The position numbers were made by a program, and so were the translations under genes. 63,102 nucleotides of DNA from an uncultured Acetatifactor sp. Its GTDB lineage: Bacteria; Bacillota; Clostridia; Lachnospirales; Lachnospiraceae. The notes beneath the pieces were generated by a model. The model did no database searches and was not told where the DNA came from. It worked only from the letters and a program-made list of their open reading frames with translations. Each line of letters starts with the position of its first letter. Position 1 is the stretch's first letter. The stretch lies in contig CAJUQT010000019.1 in assembly GCA_910588225.1 (NCBI GenBank), positions 1-63,102 of the forward strand, in the 5' to 3' direction. Positions 43,469-52,116 of this stretch are shown here, piece after piece.

Positions 43469-44509
43469 ATGATATACCGGCTGCTGGGGATTGTGTATAT
43501 TTTAATGAAGAAGGGTACAGTTACCGCCGGAGAACTGGCAGAGCGGTTTGAGGTTTCCGTGCGGACCATTTATCGGGATGTGGAAAGCCTGAACCTTGCG
43601 GGCATTCCGATTTATGCCCGCAAGGGGAAAAACGGCGGGATCTGCCTGATGAAGACTTTTGTGTTGGACAGAATGTTGGTTTCGGAAGAGGAACAGCAGC
43701 GGATTCTGGCGGCGCTTGTGAGTCTGCGGGAAACAGGGGCAGAGGAAGAAAGTGAGATTTTGAAGCGCCTGGGAGATTTCTTTCAAATGGAACCTATAAA
43801 CTGGGTGGCAATTGATTTCTCCGACTGGAGCGGCAGAAGGAATGACCTGTTTGTGCAAATCAAAGAGGCGATTCTGGGCCGGCATGTGATGGTATTTGAT
43901 TATTATGGGCAATATGGCGAGATGAGAAGCCGTACCGTGGAACCGGTGCAGCTTCTTTTTAAAGAGTATACCTGGTATGTGAGGGCCTTCTGCCGGACCA
44001 GACAGGCCATGCGCCTGTTCAAAATACTGCGTATGAAACGTGTTCGGGTTCTGGAGGAGACATTTGAAAACAGAGAAGCGCACCGGGCAGAGTTCGATTT
44101 GTGCCAGAAGCAGGACGATTCGGAGAAAAAGTCTCATTTGGTTCTGCCGTCGGATGGGAAAGCAGCAGACATAGTTCGGAATGAAAAACGAGCAGAAGGA
44201 CAGGCAGAGGAACAGCAGGAGGCACAGACGGGAAGCATGCTTCCGGAACAGGGTTCACAGGATACACAGTCGGAAATTATCCTGAGGATTGATAAGGGAG
44301 AAGCTTATCGGATTTATGACAGATTTGAAGAGGAAGAAATCATTGTTCTGCCTTCGGGCGATTTCGAGCTCCATATGAAATGCTATGTAGATGACTGGGT
44401 GTATGGACTGATACTGTCCTTCGGACCGGCAGCCAGGGTGGTGCAGCCGCCGCAGGTGCGGGAGGAGACGGCCAGACGGATTCGGCAGATGGCGGAGCTG
44501 TATGAGTAA
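43469..44509 (+). CDS. HTH/WYL-domain transcriptional regulator (YafY-like)
   Basis: 346 residues. The DeoR-type winged helix at 1-60 (VTAGELAERFEVSVRTIYRD) precedes a WYL sensor domain (residues 135-210; the EYTWYVRAFCR phrase holds the WYL-like motif) and a C-terminal WCX-type extension. An insertion of about 50 residues rich in Glu, Gln and Ala (about 215-265) splits the sensor part. GAGGAGAGGGAAG precedes the ATG. It lies between two genes that share an operator-like palindrome and probably regulates both. Confidence 0.88.
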   Translation: MIYRLLGIVYILMKKGTVTAGELAERFEVSVRTIYRDVESLNLAGIPIYARKGKNGGICLMKTFVLDRMLVSEEEQQRILAALVSLRETGAEEESEILKRLGDFFQMEPINWVAIDFSDWSGRRNDLFVQIKEAILGRHVMVFDYYGQYGEMRSRTVEPVQLLFKEYTWYVRAFCRTRQAMRLFKILRMKRVRVLEETFENREAHRAEFDLCQKQDDSEKKSHLVLPSDGKAADIVRNEKRAEGQAEEQQEAQTGSMLPEQGSQDTQSEIILRIDKGEAYRIYDRFEEEEIIVLPSGDFELHMKCYVDDWVYGLILSFGPAARVVQPPQVREETARRIRQMAELYE

Positions 44510-44602
44510 CGGCTATGAACGGTGCTGAAGGAACTTTTTACATTACAGGAAATGGATATGGAATCAGAATGGCGCAAAGGAGTTTTTTCACAAATCAGTA
44601 AA

Positions 44603-44639
44603 ATATGACAGGCAGATGTCATATTTCAGGTGCTATGAT
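44603..44639 (+). promoter_or_regulatory. operator-like palindrome and extended -10 (WYL site 2)
   Basis: ATATGACA (44603-44610) and TGTCATAT (44617-44624) are inverted repeats; the core TGACAGGCAGATGTCA differs from site 1 (42554-42569) at two positions. TGCTATGAT (44631-44639) is an extended -10. Both sites are followed by ATATTyC. Confidence 0.65.
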
Positions 44640-44759
44640 AGTCCTGTGAAAGAACCTGACAGCAGCCGGACGGCAGGCAGGGTGAAGTCGGTTGTGGCCC
44701 CAGTGCGTTACGGGACGAAAGGTCAAACTTTCCAGAGAATAGAAAACGGAGGACGAGAA

Positions 44760-45041
44760 ATGGGAAACGAAATGAATGGAAACCTGAAAATCTGCCAGAG
44801 CTGCGGAATGCCCATGCAGGAGGAACAGTACGGCACCAATAAGGACGGAAGTAAGAATGAAGCATATTGCTGCTATTGCTTCAAGGAGGGAGAATTTGCC
44901 CAGAACTGTAGTATGGAAGAAATGGTTGATTTCTGTGCGCCGTTTGAAGTAGAAGGCGGCCGTGCCAAAACCAAAGAGGAAGCCAAAGCGATGCTGATGG
45001 AATATTTTCCCACGTTGGAGAGATGGAAAGTGAAAGCATAG
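44760..45041 (+). CDS. small zinc-ribbon protein (PF12674-like)
   Basis: 93 residues. KICQSCGMPMQ and AYCCYCFKEGEFAQNC provide the cysteines of a zinc ribbon, followed by a helical tail ending FPTLERWKVKA. The pattern matches the putative zinc ribbon family often found beside YafY/WYL or AraC-type regulators. CGGAGG lies before the ATG at 44760; an ATG at 44616 lies inside the operator and is not a likely start. Function unknown, possibly stress related. Confidence 0.85.
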   Translation: MGNEMNGNLKICQSCGMPMQEEQYGTNKDGSKNEAYCCYCFKEGEFAQNCSMEEMVDFCAPFEVEGGRAKTKEEAKAMLMEYFPTLERWKVKA

Positions 45042-45074
45042 GGAACCGCCTGATAATGCAAAGAAGATAACAAA

Positions 45075-45116
45075 GCAAAAAGCTCAGACCGGGACTGCAT
45101 CGGCGGGGCTTTTTGC
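45075..45116 (+). terminator. terminator after the zinc-ribbon gene
   Basis: GCAAAAAGC (45075-45083) pairs with GCTTTTTGC (45108-45116), so the T tract forms part of the stem. Confidence 0.65.
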
Positions 45117-45168
45117 GTAATAAGCTGTAGATTTGCAGGCGAATGTAATCAGCGCACAGATACGAGGA

Positions 45169-45197
45169 TTGACTTTCGGGAGGGGCTGTATTATGAT
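45169..45197 (+). promoter_or_regulatory. promoter of the 3-methyladenine glycosylase gene
   Basis: TTGACT (45169-45174), 17 bases, TATGAT (45192-45197), about 70 bases before the start codon. Confidence 0.65.
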
Positions 45198-45265
45198 ATT
45201 GTGCAACAGGAAACAGACTGCGAAAGAAGAACAGGACAACCAGGGAAACAGAGAGGATTCAGCAT

Positions 45266-45958
45266 ATGCGGGAAGTAGAAGCAAGAGTATGCCAGGAACG
45301 GCTTAAAAGGGATTTTTTTGCCAGAGACGGGATTACAGTGGCGAAGGAGCTTCTGGGGAAAACTCTGGTGCATGAGACCCCGATGGGAACTGTCAAAGGC
45401 ATCATTACGGAGGTTGAGAGCTATATGGGAGAAACTGACAAGGGCTCTCACACTTATGGCGGAAAGCGGACGGAGCGGACTGAACCCATGTACCACCAAG
45501 GGGGGACTTCTTATGTGTATCTGATCTATGGAATGTATAGCTGCATGAACATCGCTGTCATGACGGAGGGAACTCCGCAGGCCGTGCTGCTTCGAAGAGT
45601 GGTGCCGGCAGAGGAAGAGTCGCGTCGTCTTATGACTGCTCTGCGGCTGGAAGTACTGAACAGAAAGCAGATAAAAAAGGAGAAACCGATTTACACGCAG
45701 GAGCATTATCCACCATCCTTGAAAAAGCATCTGGCGGACGGTCCTGGTAAGCTGTGCATTGCCATGGGCATCACCAGGGCAGACAATGACATAGACATGG
45801 TGGAGAGCAATACTTTTTATGTGACAGAGGGGATTCCTGTCAGAAAAAAGCAGATCATGGCAGGAAAGAGAATCGGTATCGACTATGCGGAGGAAGCGGC
45901 AGACTATCTGTGGAGGTTTTACATTGACGAGAATACAAGGCTGCTTCATGGCATGTAG
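45266..45958 (+). CDS. DNA-3-methyladenine glycosylase (AAG/MPG type)
   Basis: 230 residues of the AAG family, which flips and removes alkylated purines. GIITEVESYMG holds the catalytic glutamate, GTSYVYLIYGMYSCMNI the intercalating-loop and base-pocket Tyr residues, and HLADGPGKLCIAMGI the C-terminal signature. GAGAGGA lies eight bases before the ATG. It is monocistronic between a promoter at 45169 and the convergent acetyltransferase. Only 119 bases without a gene separate it from that neighbour. Confidence 0.94.
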   Translation: MREVEARVCQERLKRDFFARDGITVAKELLGKTLVHETPMGTVKGIITEVESYMGETDKGSHTYGGKRTERTEPMYHQGGTSYVYLIYGMYSCMNIAVMTEGTPQAVLLRRVVPAEEESRRLMTALRLEVLNRKQIKKEKPIYTQEHYPPSLKKHLADGPGKLCIAMGITRADNDIDMVESNTFYVTEGIPVRKKQIMAGKRIGIDYAEEAADYLWRFYIDENTRLLHGM

Positions 45959-46077
45959 AAGAGACTGTAGACACGCAAATCCCATCAGCTCTGCAAAGGC
46001 GGCAATCTTAAAGGAGTCGCCATGGTGGAAGACGTGGATCATGGTCTTCTTCCAGGGGCTGGAAGGACATGGAATCC

Positions 46078-46560
46078 CTATAGTTTCAAAACGGCAATCA
46101 ACTCATCCGCATCTTTTTCTCCGGTTTCCACAAATCCAAATGAACGGTATAGCCGACCGGCAACCTGGTTCTCAGGTTCATAGGATAACCAGCAGTATTC
46201 TGCTTTGCCACACGGAAATGTTCTTATGAATTTCAAGGCAAGCCCGACTGCTTCTTTCCCATACCCTTTATTCTGATAATTCCTGTCTATCATCAATCGC
46301 CAGAGATTATAATTTCCTTTCGCTATTGACGGAGCCTCATCCCAGTAGGCGTCTGTATCAAAACCAATCATCAAAAAGCCAACCGGCGTATCCTCCTCAT
46401 AGATTCCAAAAGGGAAAGCATTCCCGTTTTCTGTTATGGCGGTATAGGCTTCGATAATGCTGATATCATTGCCTGCTACAAAGGCTTTCTGTTCTTCGGA
46501 CACACTCAGCTTCAAAATATCCCATACATTTTTTCCGTTTACTTTCTCCAGTTTAAGCAT
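46078..46560 (-). CDS. GNAT acetyltransferase, SpeG/BltD-like
   Basis: 160 residues with the full GNAT fold. The acetyl-CoA loop is RNYQNKGYGKEAVGLAL, the preceding beta-strand LWRLMIDR is typical, and AGRLYRSFGFVETGE closes the domain. The order and the N-terminal KLSVSEEQKAFVAGN phrase resemble spermine/spermidine N-acetyltransferases such as BltD, but the substrate cannot be assigned. GAGAGGA precedes the ATG. Confidence 0.88.
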   Translation of the reverse strand: MLKLEKVNGKNVWDILKLSVSEEQKAFVAGNDISIIEAYTAITENGNAFPFGIYEEDTPVGFLMIGFDTDAYWDEAPSIAKGNYNLWRLMIDRNYQNKGYGKEAVGLALKFIRTFPCGKAEYCWLSYEPENQVAGRLYRSFGFVETGEKDADELIAVLKL

Positions 46561-46658
46561 ATAAATATCCTCTCAGATTTCAGTTGATGTATTTGATTAT
46601 AAAATATTTACCTGTCATCCGCAATACATATTTGTTCTGCTGTTTTCGGTAGATGTAA

Positions 46659-46690
46659 GTAACAGTTCAGTGTCCTGTCTGAACCGTTAC
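46659..46690. repeat. dispersed palindrome, copy 6
   Basis: GTAACAGTTCAG (46659-46670) and CTGAACCGTTAC (46679-46690) form a 12-bp stem with one A/C mismatch around TGTCCTGT. The mismatch is the intermediate between the AACAG/CTGTT copies and the AACGG/CCGTT copy at 52026. Confidence 0.88.
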
Positions 46691-46725
46691 AATGTAATTC
46701 CGGGAAGAAATTATAATAAAACAAC

Positions 46726-46754
46726 TTGTGCAATACGGAAAACTATGCTATAAT
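46726..46754 (+). promoter_or_regulatory. promoter upstream of addB
   Basis: TTGTGC (46726-46731), 17 bases, then TGCTATAAT, an extended -10 with a perfect TATAAT (46749-46754). Confidence 0.6.
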
Positions 46755-46856
46755 AAACGCATTCTCAGTCGGGAAATTTCAAATATCAGTCGGAAGAAAC
46801 TCCGTTTGCCGTACTGGAATATACCATATTTCGGCCATGTTATATTTCAGAAAGCA

Positions 46857-47060
46857 ATGCATTCCGTCTTATTCTACTTTGGGCTTTTCGCCACCTATTC
46901 AACAAAAAGAAACAAAATACAGGCAGAGGGACAGCAAAGAAGGGCGGAGGAACAACAAAGAATAGCTGAAGAACAGCAAAAAAGAGCCGAAACAGCGGAA
47001 CAAAAGCTGCAGGAGGCCGAGAAGATGATGAAACGACTGCAGGAAAAGTATCAGGCATAA
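46857..47060 (+). CDS. short coiled-coil frame, possible gene remnant
   Basis: 67 residues starting MHSVLFYFGLFATYST, then a Glu/Gln/Ala-rich coiled coil with a repeated RAEEQQ-type hexad. There is no ribosome binding site. The coiled tail looks like the C-terminal end of PD-(D/E)XK or Uma2-type proteins common in these genomes, so it may be the relic of a deleted gene lying between the promoter and addB. Expression is plausible because a promoter lies upstream; a function is not. Confidence 0.3.
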   Translation: MHSVLFYFGLFATYSTKRNKIQAEGQQRRAEEQQRIAEEQQKRAETAEQKLQEAEKMMKRLQEKYQA

Positions 47061-47104
47061 TGCCGAATGAAACCAGTGTATGTGGCAGAACGGGGAAAGT
47101 ACAG

Positions 47105-50100
47105 ATGAGCCTTCAGTTTTATTTTGGCCCTTCCGGGGCAGGTAAGAGTAGAAAATTATACGAAGAAATTACGGAGCGGGCAGAGAAGAATCCGAAGCAG
47201 AATTTTCTGATTATTGTGCCGGACCAGTTTACAATGCAGATACAGAAGGAGCTGGTACTTTTAAACGATCGGGGCGGTATCATGAATATCGATGTGCTAA
47301 GCTTCGGGAGGCTGGGACACCGCATTCTGGAGGAAGTGGGAGGCCAGGAGATTCCTGTGCTGGATGATACGGGAAAAAGTCTGGTGCTTCAGAAGGTGGC
47401 GGCAAATCTGAAGGAAGAACTGCCCGCGCTGGGAGGATTTCTGCACAGACAGGGCTATATTCACGAAGTGAAGAGCGCTATTTCCGAGTTCATGCAGTAC
47501 GGAATTGGCACGGAGGATGTAAGCAGGCTGATTGACTTTGCACAGAAGCGGGGGGCGCTGGTGCAGAAGCTGCGGGATTTGGAGACGCTGTACAGGGGAT
47601 TTACAGAGTACATTCGCGGTAATTTTATTACCACAGAAGAGACTTTGGACGTGCTGCGCCGTTCGCTGCACAAGTCGAAGCTTCTGTCTGGTTCGGTGGT
47701 GGTGTTCGACGGGTTTACAGGCTTTACACCTGTTCAGATAAATGTGATTGCGGAACTGATGAAGCTGTGCGGAGAAGTAATTGTCACGCTGACGCTGGGA
47801 ACGGAAGAGAATCCCTATGTACAGGATGGAGAGCAGAAGCTGTTTCATTTGAGTAAAAAAACGGTGGCGGACCTGATGAAAGCGGCGAAGGAAAGTCTGA
47901 CAGAGCGGAGGGAGGATGTATTCATTTTGCCGGGCGGCGGGGAAAACAGGGTATCCGGCCATGCCGCAGGCTGCCGGATTCAGTATAATGAAAACCATCG
48001 TTTCCGCCATACGCCGGCACTGGAATATCTGGAAAACAGGCTGTTTCGATATGGTGCCGGGAGCTATGAAAAGGAACAGCAGGAAATCAGGATGTTTGAA
48101 ACCACTGCGCCAAAGGATGAGGTGCATCAGACCGGACTTGAAATCTGCAGATTGATCAGGGAGGAAGGGCTTGCATATCGGGATATTGCATTGATTCTGG
48201 GAGATCTGGAAGAATATGCGCCTTATGTGGAGGCGGAATTTGCCAAGATGGAAATTCCCTGTTATATTGACAGAACCAGAGGGATCATTCTGAATCCCAT
48301 GGTTGAGTATATTAAGAGCGTGCTGGAATTGTATATCAGGGACTTTTCCTATGAGGCGGTGTTCCATTATCTGCGCAGTGGACTGGCGGATCTGACATGG
48401 GAAGAAACGGACCGGCTGGAGAATTATTGTCTGCAGACGGGAATCAGGGGGTATCGCGCCTACAGCCGTCTTTTCACAAGGAAGACTCCGGATATGGAGG
48501 GAGAAGAAGCCCTGGAAGAGATAAATGCTCTGCGGGAGCGTCTGATGGCACAGGTAGAAATGCTCCACTTCAGGGAAGAAGAGCAGACGAAGGTCTATGT
48601 GAACAGTCTGTATGATTTCCTGGTACAGAACCAGGTGCAGCAGAAGCTGGCAGCTTTTCAGGCTGCGTTTGAAGAGGCGGGAGAGCTGACCAGAGCAAAA
48701 GAGTATGCTCAAATTTACCGTCTGGTGATGGAGCTTTTGGACCAGATTTATGTACTTTTAGGGGAAGAGAATATCCCTTTGAAAGAGTTTGCGGAAATAC
48801 TGGAGGCTGGATTCGGAGAGATTCAGGTGGGGACTATTCCGCAGAATGTGGACAGAGTTCTTGTGGGAGATATGGAGAGAACCAGACTGAATCAGGTCCG
48901 CGTGCTCTTCTTTCTGGGGGTAAACGACGGTAATATTCCCCAGGCGGCTTCCAGAGGCGGGATCATCTCGGATATGGACAGAGAATTTCTGCGGGAATCA
49001 GAGCTGGAGCTGGCGCCCAGCCCCAGGCAACAGATGTATATTCAGCGCTTTTACCTGTATCTGAATATGACAAAGCCCTCTGAGCGGCTTTATCTTTCCT
49101 GGTCAAAGGTGAACAGTGCAGGTAAATCTATCCGACCTGCATATCTGGTGGAAACAATCAGAAAGCTTTACCCTGGCATAAAGGTACAGTACCCGCAGCT
49201 GCGGAGTGTTATAGAGCGGATTGTCACCAGACAGGAGGGGACAGCATATCTTGCGGAAGAGCTCAGGGAATATGCGGAGGGGACCCTGCGGAAGGAAAAG
49301 GAGACAGAATTTTTTACCATTTACCGGGTATACGGGGAGGAGGGACTGCGAGAGAAAAGGGATTTCCTCAAGGAGGCTGCTTTTCGTAGATATGAGGATA
49401 CCGGACTATCCGCCGCTGTGGCCAGGGCTTTGTATGGGGTGCAGCTGGAGAACAGTGTCACTCGTCTGGAGACTTATGCGGCCTGTGCTTACAGGCATTT
49501 CCTGCAGTATGGGCTGGCACTCAGAGAGCGGGGTGAGTTCTCTTTCGAGATGGTGGATATGGGAAATGTGTATCATGCCATACTGGAACGCTTCGGACAG
49601 AAACTGGTGGAAAACAAGTATACCTGGTTCGATTTTCCGGAAGAGTTTGCCGCGGGATGCGTGAGGGAGGTTCTGGAAAATTATGCGGCAACATACTGCA
49701 ATACGGTTTTGTACAGCAGCGCCAGAAACGAATATGCCGTCACGAGAATGGGCCGGATTCTGACCAGAACCGTGCTGACACTGCAGAAGCAGCTGCAGAA
49801 AGGAAGCTTTGTCCCGGAGTCCTTCGAGCTTTCCTTCCAATACGCAGACAACCTGGAAAGCGTAAATGTGGCACTGACGGAACATGAGAAGATGCGCCTT
49901 CAGGGGCGGATTGACAGAATCGACGTGGCGGAAGATGATGAAAAGGTATATGTGAAAGTCATTGATTATAAATCGGGAAATAAAAAGTTCGACTTAGCGG
50001 CATTGTACTATGGACTGCAGTTGCAGCTGGTGGTATATATGAATGCAGCTGTGGAGATGGAGGCCAGACGCCATAAGGGCAAAGAAATCGTACCTGCGGC

Positions 50101-50572
50101 ACTGCTGTATTATCATATTGACGACCCTTCGGTGGAGACAACGGCGGAACTGAGTCCTGAGGAAATCAATGAGGAAATTATGAAGCAGCTGCGCATGAAC
50201 GGTGTGGTGAACAGCGCGCCGGAAATCGTGGAACTGCTGGACCATGTCATGGAAGATAAATCTGATGTGATTCCTGTGGAACGGAAAAAGGATGGAAGTC
50301 TGTCTGCCCGCTCTTCTGTGCTGAACGGCCGGGAACTGAAGATGGTGTCCGATTATGTGAGCCGTAAGATTGCCGGGATTGGACGGGAAATTTTGGACGG
50401 ACAGATTTCGTTGAAGCCCTATGAGAAAGGAAGCGAGGAGGCATGCACGTACTGCTCCTATAAAAGAGTATGCGGCTTTGAACCGGCTCTGCCCGGCTGT
50501 GAGAAGCGCAAACTGGAAGAACTGGACCGGGAGGAGGTTCTGAGGAGGATGGAGGAAGAGGAGAAGCAGTAG
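47105..50572 (+). CDS. addB: AddAB helicase-nuclease subunit AddB
   Basis: 1155 residues, the usual AddB size. The Walker A motif is FGPSGAGKSR at residues 7-16; the middle is the inactivated helicase that scans for Chi; the C-terminal RecB-like nuclease has VIDYKSGNKKFD and YYGLQLQLVVYM. The 4Fe-4S cysteines are in TYAACAYRHF and the C-terminal CTYCSYKRVCGF. GGGGAAAG lies before the ATG at 47105. AddB works with AddA in double-strand break repair. In related genomes addA follows directly, but here a truncated rarA lies on the opposite strand instead, so addA is elsewhere or lost. Confidence 0.95.
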   Translation: MSLQFYFGPSGAGKSRKLYEEITERAEKNPKQNFLIIVPDQFTMQIQKELVLLNDRGGIMNIDVLSFGRLGHRILEEVGGQEIPVLDDTGKSLVLQKVAANLKEELPALGGFLHRQGYIHEVKSAISEFMQYGIGTEDVSRLIDFAQKRGALVQKLRDLETLYRGFTEYIRGNFITTEETLDVLRRSLHKSKLLSGSVVVFDGFTGFTPVQINVIAELMKLCGEVIVTLTLGTEENPYVQDGEQKLFHLSKKTVADLMKAAKESLTERREDVFILPGGGENRVSGHAAGCRIQYNENHRFRHTPALEYLENRLFRYGAGSYEKEQQEIRMFETTAPKDEVHQTGLEICRLIREEGLAYRDIALILGDLEEYAPYVEAEFAKMEIPCYIDRTRGIILNPMVEYIKSVLELYIRDFSYEAVFHYLRSGLADLTWEETDRLENYCLQTGIRGYRAYSRLFTRKTPDMEGEEALEEINALRERLMAQVEMLHFREEEQTKVYVNSLYDFLVQNQVQQKLAAFQAAFEEAGELTRAKEYAQIYRLVMELLDQIYVLLGEENIPLKEFAEILEAGFGEIQVGTIPQNVDRVLVGDMERTRLNQVRVLFFLGVNDGNIPQAASRGGIISDMDREFLRESELELAPSPRQQMYIQRFYLYLNMTKPSERLYLSWSKVNSAGKSIRPAYLVETIRKLYPGIKVQYPQLRSVIERIVTRQEGTAYLAEELREYAEGTLRKEKETEFFTIYRVYGEEGLREKRDFLKEAAFRRYEDTGLSAAVARALYGVQLENSVTRLETYAACAYRHFLQYGLALRERGEFSFEMVDMGNVYHAILERFGQKLVENKYTWFDFPEEFAAGCVREVLENYAATYCNTVLYSSARNEYAVTRMGRILTRTVLTLQKQLQKGSFVPESFELSFQYADNLESVNVALTEHEKMRLQGRIDRIDVAEDDEKVYVKVIDYKSGNKKFDLAALYYGLQLQLVVYMNAAVEMEARRHKGKEIVPAALLYYHIDDPSVETTAELSPEEINEEIMKQLRMNGVVNSAPEIVELLDHVMEDKSDVIPVERKKDGSLSARSSVLNGRELKMVSDYVSRKIAGIGREILDGQISLKPYEKGSEEACTYCSYKRVCGFEPALPGCEKRKLEELDREEVLRRMEEEEKQ

Positions 50573-50573
50573 G

Positions 50574-51369
50574 TTACGGGGGCTGCCTTTCACCCGGATT
50601 GTCGCTTTGCTGATTGGTATTGTTTTGCATAGCGTTTTTCAGTCGGAATGCCCGACTCTGCTCCAGCCGTTCTTTGAAGACAGCCTCGGCACCTTCCTCC
50701 GTGGGAAGGTAGTACCGTCTGTCTTTCAGACTTTCCGGCAGACAGGTCATGTGGGCTATTTTTTCTTCCGTATCATGGGCGTATATATAACCTTTTCCAT
50801 AATGCAGATCATCCATCAGCTGTGTGGGGGCATTGCGGATAACCAGAGGGACCGGCTTCGAAAGCTGTGTCAGAGCGTCCTTTTTGGCAGTTTCATAAGC
50901 CCGGTACAATGCGTTGGAACGGGGCGCCAGAGACAGGTAGACCACCGCCTGTGTCAGGTTCAGATTACACTCAGGCATGCCGTTGAAATGACATGCCTGA
51001 TAGGCGGCCACGGCAATCTGCAGGGCCTGTGAATCTGCAAGTCCGATATCTTCACTGGCAAAGCGGATAAGACGACGGGCGATAAAAAGAGGATCCTCTC
51101 CGGCTTCCAGCATTCTGGCAAGCCAGTATACCGCGGCATCAGGATCGGAATTGCGCATGGATTTGTGAAGAGCGGAGATCAGATTGTAATGCTCCTCTCC
51201 CTTTTTGTCATATAATAAAGTTTTCTTGCCAAGACATTGTTCCAGAGTCCCTTTCCGCACAGTAATAGAGCCGTCGGAAGAAATTTCTCCGTTTAGAACA
51301 GCCATTTCCAGAATATTCAATGCCATGCGGGCGTCTCCGTTGGCAAAAGCAACGATGGCGGACTGATTT
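50574..51369 (-). pseudogene. rarA: 5'-truncated rarA (replication-associated recombination protein A)
   Basis: The C-terminal two-thirds of a RarA/MgsA AAA+ ATPase: AFANGDAR, ALNILEMAVLNGEIS, LHKSMRNSDPDAAVYWLARM, FIARRLIRFASEDIG, ALYRAYETAKKDA and YYLPTEEGAE. The N-terminal ATPase half with Walker A and B is absent: upstream of AIVAFANGDAR the reading frame meets a TAA at about 51371 and the similarity stops. The first Met is an internal residue of the family, without ribosome binding site. It ends two bases from the end of addB on the other strand. Confidence 0.88.
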
Positions 51370-51629
51370 TAGCATGGAAGGCATGGATAAGCAAGTCCTA
51401 TTTGCAGGAATCTCTGCAATGCATATTTTATATCTGCAGGGCTATTCGGCCTGGTCTGATTTTGGATGCAGAGTTCAGACATGGCATAACTTTGCATTTA
51501 ATACATAAGGACAGTCCCCTGCAAGGACCTTTAGGGTCCTGAGGCCCGGGTCAAATTCCTAACAAAGTCCGACAAGGGCCTGTCGCTGAGACCTGAGCTT
51601 TTGATCCCCGAATCTTAACTGCCAACAGT

Positions 51630-51704
51630 GCCGTCAGGATAATGGATCGGCTTGCAGAAGCTGGTATTGTTGGAGAGGAGGAAGGAACAAAACCAAGGGC
51701 GGTT
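51630..51704 (+). pseudogene. fragment of the FtsK/SpoIIIE C-terminal gamma domain
   Basis: A 25-codon stretch reads RIMDRLAEAGIVGEEEGTKP, close to the winged-helix gamma domain at the end of FtsK/SpoIIIE translocases. No other part of ftsK is visible nearby. It lies in a 750-base stretch (51370-52116) that otherwise holds a GGACC-TTTA-GGGTCC hairpin near 51518 and two copies of the dispersed palindrome; the whole stretch looks like rearranged debris. Confidence 0.5.
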
Positions 51705-51922
51705 CATTGCTGCCCTTTAGCCACTAAACGCGAATTTCTTTTCAAAGCATTGATATAACTTCCAGAATGGATTATACCGGTAAAGGAACAAATTCACAAA
51801 CACCAGAGGCAGACAGAGGGGACGAGCGGATAAGAAACAGCTTCTGGTCAGACCCGCAGAACTAAAAGGCGGACATATAAAAAGAAGGCGAATATTATAG
51901 ATGCGTTTCGGGATGATTTGAG

Positions 51923-51934
51923 CTGAACTGTTAC
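51923..51934. repeat. dispersed palindrome, single arm (copy 7)
   Basis: CTGAACTGTTAC is identical to one arm of the dispersed element; no partner arm lies within 40 bases. Confidence 0.6.
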
Positions 51935-52025
51935 GCGAAATCAAAAATGGCATTTCGTAGCGGCTCCGCCATATTGACTTCCCCAGTGGAAACGGGTATA
52001 CTGAGGAAATGGATCGGCTTTTGAC

Positions 52026-52057
52026 GCAACGGTTCAGGCAGGGTACTGAACCGTTGC
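52026..52057. repeat. dispersed palindrome, copy 8
   Basis: GCAACGGTTCAG (52026-52037) pairs perfectly over 12 bp with CTGAACCGTTGC (52046-52057) around GCAGGGTA. Both arms have changed together relative to other copies (A to G with T to C). TTTTG follows, so it could also stop transcription ahead of the GH42 gene. Confidence 0.88.
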
Positions 52058-52116
52058 TTTTGTCTGAGCCGTCACCCGCAAAGGGGACCGATAACGAGTG
52101 CAAAGGAGACTTACAT

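Noticed and set aside
51717..52103. A 128-codon minus-strand gene
   Set aside because: No ribosome binding site, no recognisable family, and it runs through two copies of the dispersed palindrome; the region looks like debris.
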